This document shows, piece after piece, positions 53,358 to 62,665 of a DNA stretch of 64,000 bases (the stretch's first letter is position 1; every line of letters starts with the position of its first letter). A program made the position numbers and the translations under genes. The stretch is taken from positions 1 through 64,000 of the forward strand of contig NZ_JAVJSX010000034.1 of NCBI RefSeq assembly GCF_040219215.1. The letters run 5' to 3'. Source of the DNA: Thalassobaculum_A sp040219215 (GTDB lineage Bacteria; Pseudomonadota; Alphaproteobacteria; Thalassobaculales; Thalassobaculaceae). The notes beneath the pieces are model-generated. The model worked only from the letters and a program-made list of their open reading frames with translations, searched no databases and had not been told where the DNA came from.

Positions 53358-55148
53358 TCACAGGCCTTCGTTGAAGTCGTCCAGCAGAGCCGCGATCCGG
53401 CCCTCGTCGGTCTGGTCCATGATGGCGCGGGCACGCTGGGTCGCGGGGCCGACCGCCAGCCGGCGGATCCGCTGCTTCACCCGCGGCAGGGCGGTTCCGG
53501 CCATCGACAATTCGCGCACCCCGAGCCCGACCAGCAGCGGGGCATAGCGTGGATCGCCGGCGATCTCGCCGCAGACGCTGACCGGGATGCCGTTGCGCAT
53601 CGCCGCTTCCACGGTGAACTGGATCAGCCGCAGGACCGCAGGGTGCAAGGGGTTGTAGAGATCGGCCACCTGCTCGTCGCCGCGGTCAATGGCCAGGGTG
53701 TACATCGTCAGGTCGTTGGTGCCGACCGCCAGGAACTCGCATTCGCGGGCCAGCCCGTCGGCGGTCAGGGCCGCGCCGGGCACTTCGATCATGCTGCCGA
53801 GCGGCGGGATCGGATCGGCAATCCGGACCTTCCGGCGCTTCAGGCGGTTGGCGACCCGGGTCAGGATCACCCGCACCGCCCGCACCTGGCTGACCGACGA
53901 GATCATCGGCAACAGGATCCGTACCGGGCCGTGGGCGCCGGCCCGCAGGATCGCTGCCAACTGGGCCTCGAGCAGTTTCGGCTCCTTCAGCGCGAGACGA
54001 ATGGCGCGCAGGCCGAGGGCTGGATTGGCCGAATCGGCGATACGTTCGCCCAGCGCGGTTGCCAGCTTCTCGCCGCCGACGTCCAGGGTGCGAATGGTGA
54101 CCGGCCGACCCTGCATCGACTCGACCACCTGCCGCAGGGTTGCGTACTGCTCGTCCTCGCTCGGCAGGTCCGGACGGTTCATGAACAGGAATTCGGTGCG
54201 CAGCAGGCCGACGCCCTCGGCACCGCCATGATGCGCGGTCTCCAGGTCGCGCGGCAGCTCCAGATTGGCCTGCAGGGCGATTCGCACGCCGTCGGTGGTG
54301 ATCGCCGGCTGGGCGCGCAGCCGCGCCAACTGGCGCTCCAGCCGCTTGCGGGCCTCGGCCTTGCGCCGGTACTCGGCCAACGTGTCCGCGTCGGGGTCGA
54401 CCACGATCCGGCCGGCCTCGCCGTCGACGATCAGGCGGACACCGGAGCGTACCCGGGACGACAGGGCGGAGACCCCGAGCACGGCGGGAATGCCCATCGA
54501 GCGGGCCATGATCGCGGTGTGGCTGTCGGCGCCGCCCAGGGCAGTGGCGAACCCGGCCACCTGGTTCGGATCCATCAGCGCGGTGTCGGCCGGGCTCAGT
54601 TCCTCGGCAACCACGATGCTGCCGGGCGGCAGCATCGAGAACGCGTGGTAGGGGGTGGCGGTCAGGTGCCGAAGGATCCGGTCGCCGACATCGCGAACGT
54701 CCTGGCCGCGCGATGCCAGGTAAGCGTCGCCGACCGCTTCCAGCCCGCGCGCCAGATCGCCGACCACGGCCTGCACGGCGGCCTCGGCGTTGGTGCCGCG
54801 GGTCCGGATCATCGCCTCGACACCGGCACCGAGACGGCTGGAGTCCAGCATGGCGCCATGGGCATCAAGCAGCGGGCCAAGTTCTTCGAGCACCGATTTG
54901 GGCAGTGCCTCGGCCTTGCGGCGCAGCTTGCGGATCTGTCCGCGCGCCTTGCCCAATGCCGCCTGAAACCGCTCGACCTCGGCTGCGAGCGCGTCGGGCT
55001 CCACGGTGAACTCGGGAACCTGGGCGATTCCGCCGTCCAGCACATAGGCCGGCCCGATCGCAATGCCGCCGGAAACCCCGATGCCGTCGAACGCAACCCG
55101 TGTCGCCTTGCGCTTGCGGGGCGTTTCAGTCTTCATCGAACTTGCCAT
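53358..55148 (-). CDS. ptsI: PTS enzyme I (phosphoenolpyruvate-protein phosphotransferase)
   Basis: This 596-residue enzyme takes phosphate from PEP. It has the His-domain GGADSHTAIMARSMG with catalytic His210, the PEP-binding motif VRILLPMISSVSQV, LLRTEFLFMNRP and NDLTMYTLAIDRGDE. There is no GAF domain, so it is EI rather than EI-Ntr. Either ATG (55148 or 55136) is possible; both overlap the HPr gene. It ends the PTS cluster. Confidence 0.93.
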   Translation of the reverse strand: MASSMKTETPRKRKATRVAFDGIGVSGGIAIGPAYVLDGGIAQVPEFTVEPDALAAEVERFQAALGKARGQIRKLRRKAEALPKSVLEELGPLLDAHGAMLDSSRLGAGVEAMIRTRGTNAEAAVQAVVGDLARGLEAVGDAYLASRGQDVRDVGDRILRHLTATPYHAFSMLPPGSIVVAEELSPADTALMDPNQVAGFATALGGADSHTAIMARSMGIPAVLGVSALSSRVRSGVRLIVDGEAGRIVVDPDADTLAEYRRKAEARKRLERQLARLRAQPAITTDGVRIALQANLELPRDLETAHHGGAEGVGLLRTEFLFMNRPDLPSEDEQYATLRQVVESMQGRPVTIRTLDVGGEKLATALGERIADSANPALGLRAIRLALKEPKLLEAQLAAILRAGAHGPVRILLPMISSVSQVRAVRVILTRVANRLKRRKVRIADPIPPLGSMIEVPGAALTADGLARECEFLAVGTNDLTMYTLAIDRGDEQVADLYNPLHPAVLRLIQFTVEAAMRNGIPVSVCGEIAGDPRYAPLLVGLGVRELSMAGTALPRVKQRIRRLAVGPATQRARAIMDQTDEGRIAALLDDFNEGL

Positions 55149-55395
55149 CGACCAGCAGCGTGATCGCCTCCAGGGCGGGTTGTGCTTCGCAGCCGGCTGC
55201 AGCGACCTCGATCGAGCTGCCGGGCGCAGCGGCCAGCATCATCAGCCCCATGATCGACCGCCCGGAGACCGACTGCCCGTCCTTGGTCACGGTGATCTCG
55301 GCGTCGAACGATCCGGCGCATTGCACGAACTTCGCGGCGGCCCGCGCGTGGAGCCCGCGCTTGTTGGTGATCAGCAGGACACGACGGTTGGTCAT
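55126..55395 (-). CDS. ptsH: PTS phosphocarrier HPr
   Basis: This 89-residue HPr has the phosphorylated histidine in NKRGLHARAAAKFVQ (His16) and the regulatory serine in SVSGRSIMGLMML (Ser47), the target of HprK encoded nearby. It passes phosphate from EI to the EIIA of the cluster and probably reports carbon or PEP status. Confidence 0.95.
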   Translation of the reverse strand: MTNRRVLLITNKRGLHARAAAKFVQCAGSFDAEITVTKDGQSVSGRSIMGLMMLAAAPGSSIEVAAAGCEAQPALEAITLLVDGKFDED

Positions 55396-55446
55396 GACGG
55401 CCTCACTGCGACCGCGCGGCCAAAGTTTCCTGCATCGGCTACCACG

Positions 55447-55887
55447 TCAGCGGCCCGAGCCGCCGAGAACTTCCGATGCGATCGAGATGTACTTTCGGCC
55501 GGCGTCCCGGGCTGCCGCGGCCGCCTCGGCCAGGGTTCCGCTGACCCGGACGCTTGCCAGCTTGATCAGCATAGGCAGGTTCACGCCGGCGATCACTTCG
55601 ACGCCGGGACGGTCCAGGATCGAAATCGCCAGGTTCGATGGCGTGCCGCCGAACATGTCGGTCAGGACCACGACGCCGCGCCCGGCGTCCATGGCGTCGA
55701 CCTGCTGCAGGATCTCGCGTCGCCGCTTTTCCATGTCGTCGTCCGGCCCGATGCAGACCGTGGCGATCGCCTTCTGGGGGCCCACCACATGTTCCATCAC
55801 CGAACGGAACTCCTCGGCCAGCCGGCCGTGGGTTACCAGCACCAGCCCGATCACCGCGTCCCCGGCCCCGGAATCAGAAGTAGCCAT
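55447..55887 (-). CDS. PTS EIIA component, mannose family
   Basis: This 146-residue EIIA-Man-type protein has the phosphorylated histidine in LVLVTHGRLAEEF (His20) and VVVLTDMFGGTPSNLA. No EIIB, EIIC or EIID is encoded nearby, so it is a regulatory PTS end point. ATG at 55887 is chosen because conservation begins soon after it. It starts 5 bases after rapZ. Confidence 0.92.
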   Translation of the reverse strand: MATSDSGAGDAVIGLVLVTHGRLAEEFRSVMEHVVGPQKAIATVCIGPDDDMEKRRREILQQVDAMDAGRGVVVLTDMFGGTPSNLAISILDRPGVEVIAGVNLPMLIKLASVRVSGTLAEAAAAARDAGRKYISIASEVLGGSGR

Positions 55888-55892
55888 GTTCT

Positions 55893-56885
55893 TCAGCCAT
55901 GCGTCGCCCCTTCGGTCGTTGGCTGCCCTCCCTGTCCTGCCGCTGACGGCAGGTCCCGATGACGGAGCGTGACAGGAGTGCCGAGGCTCTTCAACCACGC
56001 GGCCAACCGCTCGGCGGTTACCACCGAGCGGTGCTTCCCGCCGGTGCAGCCGACCGCCAAGGTGAGGTAGCTCTTGCCCTCGCGCTCGAAGCGGGGAAGC
56101 AGCGGCTGCAGCAGTGCCTGCAACCGGACCAGAAACGGTTCGAAATCCGGATCACGCTCCACATACGCGGCGACCTCCGGGTCGCGTCCGTCCTTCGGCC
56201 GCAGCGCGTCCTGATAGTGCGGGTTGTCCAGGAAGCGGACATCGAAAACCAGATCCGCCTCACGGGGCAGGCCGCCGCGGAACGAGAACGACAGGACCGT
56301 TACCGTCATCTGGCGCTCGCCGTCGAACGCCAGGGCACCGACCAATGCCTGACGCAGGGCCGCCAAGGGCAGGGCCGAGGTGTCGATGACGATGTCGGCG
56401 GCTTCGCGCAGCGGCGCCATGACCTCGCGCTCAATGCGGATGCCGTCGGCTACCGGCCGGTCGGTGGCGAGCGGGTGGCGGCGTCGGGTTTCGGTGAAGC
56501 GCCGTATCAGGACACCGTCGTCGCAGTCGAGGTAGACAACCCGGAGATCCAGGTCGGCGCGAAGACGCAGCGCCGCCAGATGGTCGAACAGCGTTTGCTG
56601 GTCGAAGCCGCGGGTGCGCAGGTCGATGCCAACGGCGATCCGGGTGGTGGCGGTCTGCGAATCGTCGTCGCCATCCGCATCGGTGCGCTGGGTGGCGAAC
56701 AGCACCGGCAGCAGCGGCAGGGGGAGGTTGTCGACCGCCTCGAAACCCTCGTCTTCCAGAACCTTCAGCGTCGCGCTGCGTCCGGCACCGCTCAGACCGG
56801 TTACCAGAACCACCAGAACGCGGCTGTCCCGCCGGTCTCCGGTATCCAGAGGATCGTTGCATGGTCGATCGGTCATCGTTGTCAT
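55893..56885 (-). CDS. rapZ: RNase adapter protein RapZ (YvcJ family)
   Basis: This 330-residue protein has the N-terminal P-loop VTGLSGAGRSATLKVLED, in which the usual Lys is Arg (GAGRS), FEAVDNLPLPLLP, DLRVVYLDCDDGVLIRRFTE and the C-terminal VGCTGGKHRSVVTAERLAAW. RapZ links cell-wall precursor status to small RNA decay in enteric bacteria; in Alphaproteobacteria it lies with HprK and PTS genes. An alternative ATG is at 56876. Confidence 0.92.
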   Translation of the reverse strand: MTTMTDRPCNDPLDTGDRRDSRVLVVLVTGLSGAGRSATLKVLEDEGFEAVDNLPLPLLPVLFATQRTDADGDDDSQTATTRIAVGIDLRTRGFDQQTLFDHLAALRLRADLDLRVVYLDCDDGVLIRRFTETRRRHPLATDRPVADGIRIEREVMAPLREAADIVIDTSALPLAALRQALVGALAFDGERQMTVTVLSFSFRGGLPREADLVFDVRFLDNPHYQDALRPKDGRDPEVAAYVERDPDFEPFLVRLQALLQPLLPRFEREGKSYLTLAVGCTGGKHRSVVTAERLAAWLKSLGTPVTLRHRDLPSAAGQGGQPTTEGATHG

Positions 56886-56921
56886 CTCATGTGCACGGCA
56901 GGGCCCGAATCGAGCGCGGGA

Positions 56922-57455
56922 TTATTCGCCGGTGACCATCCGCACCGCAAGCCGCACCTTGGCGGGCGTCGACGCCTCGAAGGCGGCCAGCATGATCAAC
57001 GGCAGCGACACGCCGGCGTGGGTCCAGCGGCCGGGGTCGGGCAGTCGCGGGACCTGTTCGGGCGGCACCAGATCCACGGCGAGGACCAATGGCGCCCGGA
57101 CGACGGCGGGGATCGTCACAATCCCAACGCCGCGCACCTCCATCCGGTTGCGCAGCGCTTCCGGAGCCCGAGCGACCAGCCGATCACCCTCGCGCACGAG
57201 CTCGGTACGGTCGTCCGACACCAATACCGCGCCACCATCGATCAGGCGCAGCGCCACGTCGGACTTGCCGGCACCGGACGGTCCGCGCAGCAGCACCGCT
57301 CGGCCGTCGATCGCTACGGTGGTGCCCCAGACCGTCTCCATGCCCGGCAGCATGGCGCGTGGCGACCGGCTGTCAACGGCCTTCGCGGTAGTTGATCCCA
57401 GGGAATGGCGGGACGCCTGCTCCTCGCTGCCGCTGACCCGTTGCCAGCGGCTCAA
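56922..57455 (-). CDS. hprK: HPr kinase/phosphorylase, short alphaproteobacterial form
   Basis: This protein of up to 177 residues corresponds to the C-terminal kinase domain of HprK: P-loop RGPSGAGKSDVALRLID, LVSDDRTELVREGD, RGVGIVTIPA. The N-terminal domain of Firmicutes HprK is absent, which is normal in Alphaproteobacteria. The first possible start (TTG at 57455) overlaps the histidine kinase stop; ATG at 57353 or 57341 would give about 139-143 residues and may be the true start. It phosphorylates HPr Ser47. Confidence 0.9.
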   Translation of the reverse strand: MSRWQRVSGSEEQASRHSLGSTTAKAVDSRSPRAMLPGMETVWGTTVAIDGRAVLLRGPSGAGKSDVALRLIDGGAVLVSDDRTELVREGDRLVARAPEALRNRMEVRGVGIVTIPAVVRAPLVLAVDLVPPEQVPRLPDPGRWTHAGVSLPLIMLAAFEASTPAKVRLAVRMVTGE

Positions 57456-59242
57456 CTGCTGGCGGTCATGACGGATCCCGGATGGACCGCCCCGCCCCAG
57501 CGGGCGAGCGCCGCCTGCAGCTTCGACCGGTCCAGCGGCTTGGTCAGGTAGTCGTTCATGCCGGCATCCAGGCAGGCTCGGAGGTCGTCCTGGGAGGCAT
57601 AGGCGGTCAGCGCCACGATCGGGATCGCGGCTTGTGAGTTGGACAGGGCGCGAATTGCCCGGGTTGCCTCAAGCCCATCCATGACCGGCATCTGAACGTC
57701 CATCAGGATGAGATCGAACGGCGCCTCACCGACCGCTTCAACCGCCCGCTCGCCGTCCGCAACGACGCGAACGGTGTGGCCGGCCCGCTCCAGTGTGTGC
57801 TGCAGCATCTCGGCGTTCAGAGCGACGTCCTCGGCGACCAGTATCCGAAGGGCGGCGACCTCGGGCGCATCGACGGGCGGACGCGACTGGCTTGCGGGTT
57901 CTGCTGCGTCCCGCGCCACCCTCAGCGGGAGCCGCACCGTCACCGTGGTGCCTTGGCCGAGGGCGCTGTCGAGCGTCAACTCTCCGCCCATCGCCTGCAC
58001 CAGCATGTGGCAGATGACCAGACCGAGACCGGTCCCGCCGCGCCCGGTGTGATTACCTTGTACGAACGGATTGAACAGGAGGCCGCGTTCCTCGGTCGTC
58101 ATTCCGATTCCGGTATCGGTGATCGCGATGGTCAGGTCGCCGCGGCTCGGCGCAGCGCCCGGCTGGTAGCGCACGACGACCGCGATGTTTCCCGAATCGG
58201 TGAATTTGACGGCGTTGCCGAGCAGATTGAGCACGATCTGCCGCACCCGCACCGGATCCACGTCCAGGACCGCGGGCGGCTGGTCGCCGAAATCGACCGA
58301 GCAGGTGATACCCTTGCGGTCGATCTGTGGCAGCAGCATCTCCCGGCAGCCACTGATCAGCGCCACCACATCCGTCGGCTGCGGCTCCAGCGTAACGCGG
58401 CCGGCATCGATCTTGGCGTAGTCCAGAATGTCGTCGATGATCCGCAGCAAACCCCGCGCGGCGTCGCGGATCTGATCGGTGCAGCGCCGTTGGAAGCTGT
58501 CGAGCCGGGAGTCGCGCAGCAGGTCGACAAAGCCGACAACCGCGTTCATCGGGGTGCGGATCTCGTGGCTCATCGACGCCAGGAAACGGATCTTGGAATC
58601 GGCGGCCACCCGGGTGCGTGCTTCGGTTTCGCGCAGGTCCAGCTCAAGCTGACGTCGTCGCCAGTCCTGCTCAAGCAGGAAGCCCAGCGCCAGCACTCCG
58701 ACCACATTACAGGACAGCAGCATCCACCAGGCATGCGACAGGACGGAAAGGCCGGTTTGCAGATCGGCGAAGAACAGGAATGACGGCATCACGGCTAGCG
58801 TCCCGAGCAGCGCATACCCGAACAGCCAGGCGATGCCGGGGCGCATGCCGCGGCGCTTCAGATAGGCTCCAGCCGCAATGCCGAGTGCCGCGCAGGCCAC
58901 CAGCCCGTACACTCCACCGGTTGCGCCGGCCCCGCCGATCGCGATCCGGGTCAACGATCCGATAATGGCCGTGACGATCGCCGCGATCGGACCGCCGTAG
59001 ATCCCGGCAAGCAGTGCCGGCGCGCCGCGCGCATCGAACGTCGCGCCCGGCGGCAGGGTCACCGGGTCGACCATGACGATCGATACCGTCGCTCCGAACA
59101 CCAGCCCCATCAGCAGCGAGCGCAGCCACCCGGCGGCAATGTCGAGTCGGCTCGGCTGCAGCATCGAAATGCCGATCGACATCAGCGCCAGGACGCCGAG
59201 GCTGTGGAGGATGGAGATTGCCGATGCGCCGAGGCTGGACAT
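57452..59242 (-). CDS. Membrane hybrid histidine kinase with 5TM-LYT sensor
   Basis: This 596-residue kinase has five or six helices (about 1-190; 5TMR-LYT type with PPGATFDARGAPALLAGIYG), a HisKA domain with FLASMSHEIRTPMNAVVGF (His226), an HATPase domain (DTGIGMTTEERGLLF, RGGTGLGLVI), and a C-terminal receiver with DLILMDVQMPVMDG and TAYASQDDLRACL. All catalytic residues look intact. It sits between chvG (56-base gap) and hprK (4-base overlap), which is not the usual order. Its partner is not adjacent. Confidence 0.9.
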   Translation of the reverse strand: MSSLGASAISILHSLGVLALMSIGISMLQPSRLDIAAGWLRSLLMGLVFGATVSIVMVDPVTLPPGATFDARGAPALLAGIYGGPIAAIVTAIIGSLTRIAIGGAGATGGVYGLVACAALGIAAGAYLKRRGMRPGIAWLFGYALLGTLAVMPSFLFFADLQTGLSVLSHAWWMLLSCNVVGVLALGFLLEQDWRRRQLELDLRETEARTRVAADSKIRFLASMSHEIRTPMNAVVGFVDLLRDSRLDSFQRRCTDQIRDAARGLLRIIDDILDYAKIDAGRVTLEPQPTDVVALISGCREMLLPQIDRKGITCSVDFGDQPPAVLDVDPVRVRQIVLNLLGNAVKFTDSGNIAVVVRYQPGAAPSRGDLTIAITDTGIGMTTEERGLLFNPFVQGNHTGRGGTGLGLVICHMLVQAMGGELTLDSALGQGTTVTVRLPLRVARDAAEPASQSRPPVDAPEVAALRILVAEDVALNAEMLQHTLERAGHTVRVVADGERAVEAVGEAPFDLILMDVQMPVMDGLEATRAIRALSNSQAAIPIVALTAYASQDDLRACLDAGMNDYLTKPLDRSKLQAALARWGGAVHPGSVMTASS

Positions 59243-59298
59243 GCCTTCTCTTTCCGGATGTACGGGCGCACATTGGCCTGACGAGCGTTAAGGATCGA

Positions 59299-61023
59299 TT
59301 ACGCCCGGGCGGGAGTCGAGGGCAACCTGACGATGAATCGGGCGCCGATAACCTCGCCGGACGCGGAGCGTCGGTTCTCCGCCCGGATCAGCCCGTCATG
59401 CGCTTCGATGATCTGCTTGGAGATGGACAGGCCCAGTCCCGAGTGCGTTCCGAACTTCTCGCCTTCGGGACGCTCCGAGTAGAACCGGTCAAACACCGCC
59501 TCCAGCTTGCCCTCCGGCAATCCCGGTCCGTCATCTTCGACAGAAATGACGACGGCACCATCGTCCTGGCGAGCCTGCAGGCGAACGGTTCCATTCGGCG
59601 GCGAGAAGCTGCGGGCGTTCTCGATAAGGTTGCGCAGCACCTGGATCAGGCGTCCTTCCTGGCCGGCCACCACCAACTCGGCCCGGTCCTCGACCTCGGC
59701 GAGCACCGGCGGGCCGCCGCGTTCCTCGGCGGTTGCGGCATAGACCTCGGCGAGGCCCGACAGCGCCTTTGCGATGTCGATCGGGCCGCGGTCCTCCCGC
59801 GACAGCTCCGCGTCCACCCGCGAGGCATCCGAAATATCGGTGATCAGCCGGTTGAGCCGGGCCACGTCGTCGATGATGATCGCCATGAGGCGCTGACGTC
59901 GCTCCGGGTCGTCCAGGCGCGCCGCGGTCTCGACCGCGCTGCGCAGCGACGTCAACGGGTTCTTGATCTCGTGTGCGACATCGGCGGCGAACCGCTCGAT
60001 GGCATCCATGCGTGCCCACAGGTCCTCGGTCATCGCCTTGAGCGACCGCGACAGGTCGCCGATCTCGTCGCGGCGCCGCCCGAAATCCGGAATCGTCTCG
60101 CGCCGGCTGTGGCTGGCCCTGACCTGTTCGGCGGCAGCGGCCAGTCGCTGGATCGGCCGGGTAATGGTCCCCGCCAGATAGAGCGACAGCAGGATGGTGA
60201 TCCCCAGGGTCACCGCGAACATCCCGAGGATCTCGAACCGTACCTCGCGCACCGCGGCGTCGATATCGGCACCCTCGACCGACAGCATCAGCGCGCCCAG
60301 CACCTGCTTATAGCGCTGCACCGGGACCGCAACCGACAGAAACAACCCGCCGGCCTCGGTGACCCGCACCTTGCGAACAACCGTGCCGCCGAGCGCCAGC
60401 CGGACATCCTCGAACAGGGCGTCGGGACCGGTCGTCTCGTTCCACACCGGCAGTTCGGAGCGCCGCGGCAGCCAGTTGACGATGCTCTCGTAGAGTCGGT
60501 TCGCGAACCGGCGCATCGGATCGGATTCCGGAGGCGGCAGGGGCTGGATCCGGACCGTACCGCCCGGCCCGGTCAGCATCCGGCTGTCCGCCGTCAACCG
60601 GCCTTCCGCGCTGTAGATCCGCACTCGCGAGGCAAGCACGACGGACAAGCGCCGAACGATGCGGCGGACGCGTTCCGGCACCAGCCCGGGGTCGACGGAC
60701 GCGTCGGTGTCGACCGCGAGCTCCGCCACCGCCCGCGCCATCACCTCGGCCTGTCGGTCGAGGGCGTCCAGCTCGCCGCGAATCAGGCTGTTCTGGTAGC
60801 GATCGAGGTACAGCACGCCGATGAACAGGATCGCAACCGAGAACAGGTTGATGGCCAGGATGCGGATGGTCAGGCCCGAAATCCGGGATCGGAACCGCCG
60901 CCGGGCCGCCTTCAGGCGCCGCAGCGGACGAGGCGCGCGCGGAACGGCGGCCTCGTTCCTGTCGGCCCTCAGCGTGTCGGTCGTCCGCACTGTACCTGTC
61001 CTCGCCGGTCGATCCGGCCCCAA
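59299..61023 (-). CDS. chvG: Sensor histidine kinase ChvG
   Basis: This 574-residue sensor has an N-terminal helix (LTIRILAINLFSVAILFIGV), a large periplasmic stimulus-sensing region (about 75-270), a second helix near 275, HAMP, HisKA with ADVAHEIKNPLTSLRSAVE, and HATPase with VLRNLIENARSFSPPNGTV. It pairs with ChvI (4 bases apart), a system that senses acid or cell-wall stress and controls metabolism and envelope genes. An in-frame GTG (VRTTDT) is an alternative start. Confidence 0.93.
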   Translation of the reverse strand: MGPDRPARTGTVRTTDTLRADRNEAAVPRAPRPLRRLKAARRRFRSRISGLTIRILAINLFSVAILFIGVLYLDRYQNSLIRGELDALDRQAEVMARAVAELAVDTDASVDPGLVPERVRRIVRRLSVVLASRVRIYSAEGRLTADSRMLTGPGGTVRIQPLPPPESDPMRRFANRLYESIVNWLPRRSELPVWNETTGPDALFEDVRLALGGTVVRKVRVTEAGGLFLSVAVPVQRYKQVLGALMLSVEGADIDAAVREVRFEILGMFAVTLGITILLSLYLAGTITRPIQRLAAAAEQVRASHSRRETIPDFGRRRDEIGDLSRSLKAMTEDLWARMDAIERFAADVAHEIKNPLTSLRSAVETAARLDDPERRQRLMAIIIDDVARLNRLITDISDASRVDAELSREDRGPIDIAKALSGLAEVYAATAEERGGPPVLAEVEDRAELVVAGQEGRLIQVLRNLIENARSFSPPNGTVRLQARQDDGAVVISVEDDGPGLPEGKLEAVFDRFYSERPEGEKFGTHSGLGLSISKQIIEAHDGLIRAENRRSASGEVIGARFIVRLPSTPARA

Positions 61024-61026
61024 GGA

Positions 61027-61728
61027 TCAGGCCGGTTCGTGATAACGATAGCCGATGCCGTACAGGGTCTCGATCTCGTTGAAGGCGTCGTCGGCGGCCT
61101 TGAACTTCTTGCGCACCCGCTTGATGTGGCTGTCGATGGTGCGGTCGTCGACATAGACGCTGTCGCCATAGGCCGCGTCCATCAGCTGGTCGCGGTTCTT
61201 GACGTGGCCGGGCCGCGAGGCCAGGGCGCGCAGAATCAGGAACTCGGTGACCGTCAGGGCAACCGGCCGGCCTTTCCAGGTGCACAGGTGCCGGGCGCCG
61301 TCCAGCACGAGGTTGCCTCGGGTGATGCTGGCCTCGGATGCGGGGTTTGCCTCGTCGGCCGCCAGTTCCTGACGGCGCAACAGCGCGCGGATGCGCTCGA
61401 TCAGCAGGCGTTGCGAGAACGGCTTCTTGATGTAATCGTCCGCCCCCATGCGCAGGCCGAGGACTTCGTCCACTTCGTCGTCCTTGGAGGTCAGGAAGAT
61501 CACCGGCACCGCGCTGCCCTTGCGCAGCCGCTGTAGCAATTCCATGCCGTCGAGGCGCGGCATCTTGATGTCGAGCACGGCGAGGTCGACGGGGCGCTGG
61601 GCAAGGCCGCGCAGGGCTTCCTCGCCGTCCTTGTAGGTCCGCACCTCGAACCCCTCGGCTTCCAGTGCCATGGTGACCGATGTCAGGATGTTCTGGTCAT
61701 CGTCGACCAACGCGATCGTGCTCGCCAT
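61027..61728 (-). CDS. chvI: Response regulator ChvI
   Basis: This 233-residue OmpR-family regulator has a receiver (IALVDDDQNILTSV, phosphoacceptor Asp53 in LAVLDIKMPRLDG, TSKDDE, KPFSQRLL) and a C-terminal winged helix (VALTVTEFLILRALASRPGH, then YVDDRTIDSHIKRVRKKF). ATG at 61728 is chosen for the GGAGGGGCGGAAAC upstream. It heads the minus-strand cluster, divergent from the hugZ-like gene. Confidence 0.94.
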   Translation of the reverse strand: MASTIALVDDDQNILTSVTMALEAEGFEVRTYKDGEEALRGLAQRPVDLAVLDIKMPRLDGMELLQRLRKGSAVPVIFLTSKDDEVDEVLGLRMGADDYIKKPFSQRLLIERIRALLRRQELAADEANPASEASITRGNLVLDGARHLCTWKGRPVALTVTEFLILRALASRPGHVKNRDQLMDAAYGDSVYVDDRTIDSHIKRVRKKFKAADDAFNEIETLYGIGYRYHEPA

Positions 61729-61897
61729 GTTTCCGCCCCTCCGTCGAGTTTGCGCAGGAATGCGCAACGCGTCCCTGGCTCACAATAGGGTTTATTCGGG
61801 CGCCTCTACGGCCCGATTAAGGCAAGATAGCCTGATCGTGCCCCGGCGGCGCCCCATTGAACCGTCACTTGGGTAGTTGAGGTTATACTGCAAGGCG

Positions 61898-62662
61898 ATG
61901 GACGAAGCCCCCACCCCTTCCGACAAGCGTTCAGGCGACCCGACGCCGGGCGGCATCGTGCGCGGGTTGCTGCGCTCGGCCGACCGTGCGTCGCTCGCGA
62001 CAGCGCTGCCCGGCGACGGATCCACCGCGGGTTGGCCGTACCCGTCGCTGGTGCTGATGGCGGTCGACCACGACGCCTCCCCCCTGCTCCTGATCTCCAC
62101 GCTTGCCGAGCACACCAGGAACCTGCTCGCCGATCCGCGCGCCGCGCTGCTGGTCGACGGAACCGCCGGCCTGGATGATCCGCTTACCGGTGCGCGTGCC
62201 TCGGTGCTGGGGCGGTTCGCCCGGGACGACGACCCGGATCGGCGGGTCCGGTTCCTGCGCCGTCACCCGTCGGCGGCCGGTTACGCAGGGTTCGGCGATT
62301 TCGCAATCTGGCGCATGACCGTTGAGCGTGCCCATCTGGTCGCCGGGTTCGGACGCATCCACTGGGTGGAGGCGGATCGGATCCTCGGTGAGCCGTCGCC
62401 GCCGCTGGCTGGGCGCGAGGCCGACGTGGTCGCGCACATGAACGAGGATCATTCCGACGCCGTCGCCCTGTACGCCCGGGTGCTGCTCGGTCTCGACGGT
62501 GACGGCTGGATCCTGACCGGTTGCGACGCCGAGGGAGTGGATTTGCGCCTGCGGGGCCGGACCGCCCGCCTGTCCTTCGACACCCCGGTCTGCGACGCCG
62601 ACGAAGCCCGCGTGCAGCTGGTCCGGCTGGCCCGAAGGGCGCGTGAACAGACGGAGGCCTAG
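61898..62662 (+). CDS. HugZ-like heme-utilisation / pyridoxamine-phosphate-oxidase-fold protein
   Basis: This 254-residue protein has a split-barrel FMN-type fold (LATALP...GWPYPSLVLMAVDHD) and a C-terminal DUF2470 region with HMNEDHSDAVALYARVLLG. HugZ-type members bind and degrade heme; no other heme uptake genes lie nearby. The gene probably begins at ATG 61898 (AAGG upstream) rather than at an earlier in-frame codon. It is 3 bases from the next gene, so the two are likely co-transcribed. Confidence 0.85.
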   Translation: MDEAPTPSDKRSGDPTPGGIVRGLLRSADRASLATALPGDGSTAGWPYPSLVLMAVDHDASPLLLISTLAEHTRNLLADPRAALLVDGTAGLDDPLTGARASVLGRFARDDDPDRRVRFLRRHPSAAGYAGFGDFAIWRMTVERAHLVAGFGRIHWVEADRILGEPSPPLAGREADVVAHMNEDHSDAVALYARVLLGLDGDGWILTGCDAEGVDLRLRGRTARLSFDTPVCDADEARVQLVRLARRAREQTEA

Positions 62663-62665
62663 TCG

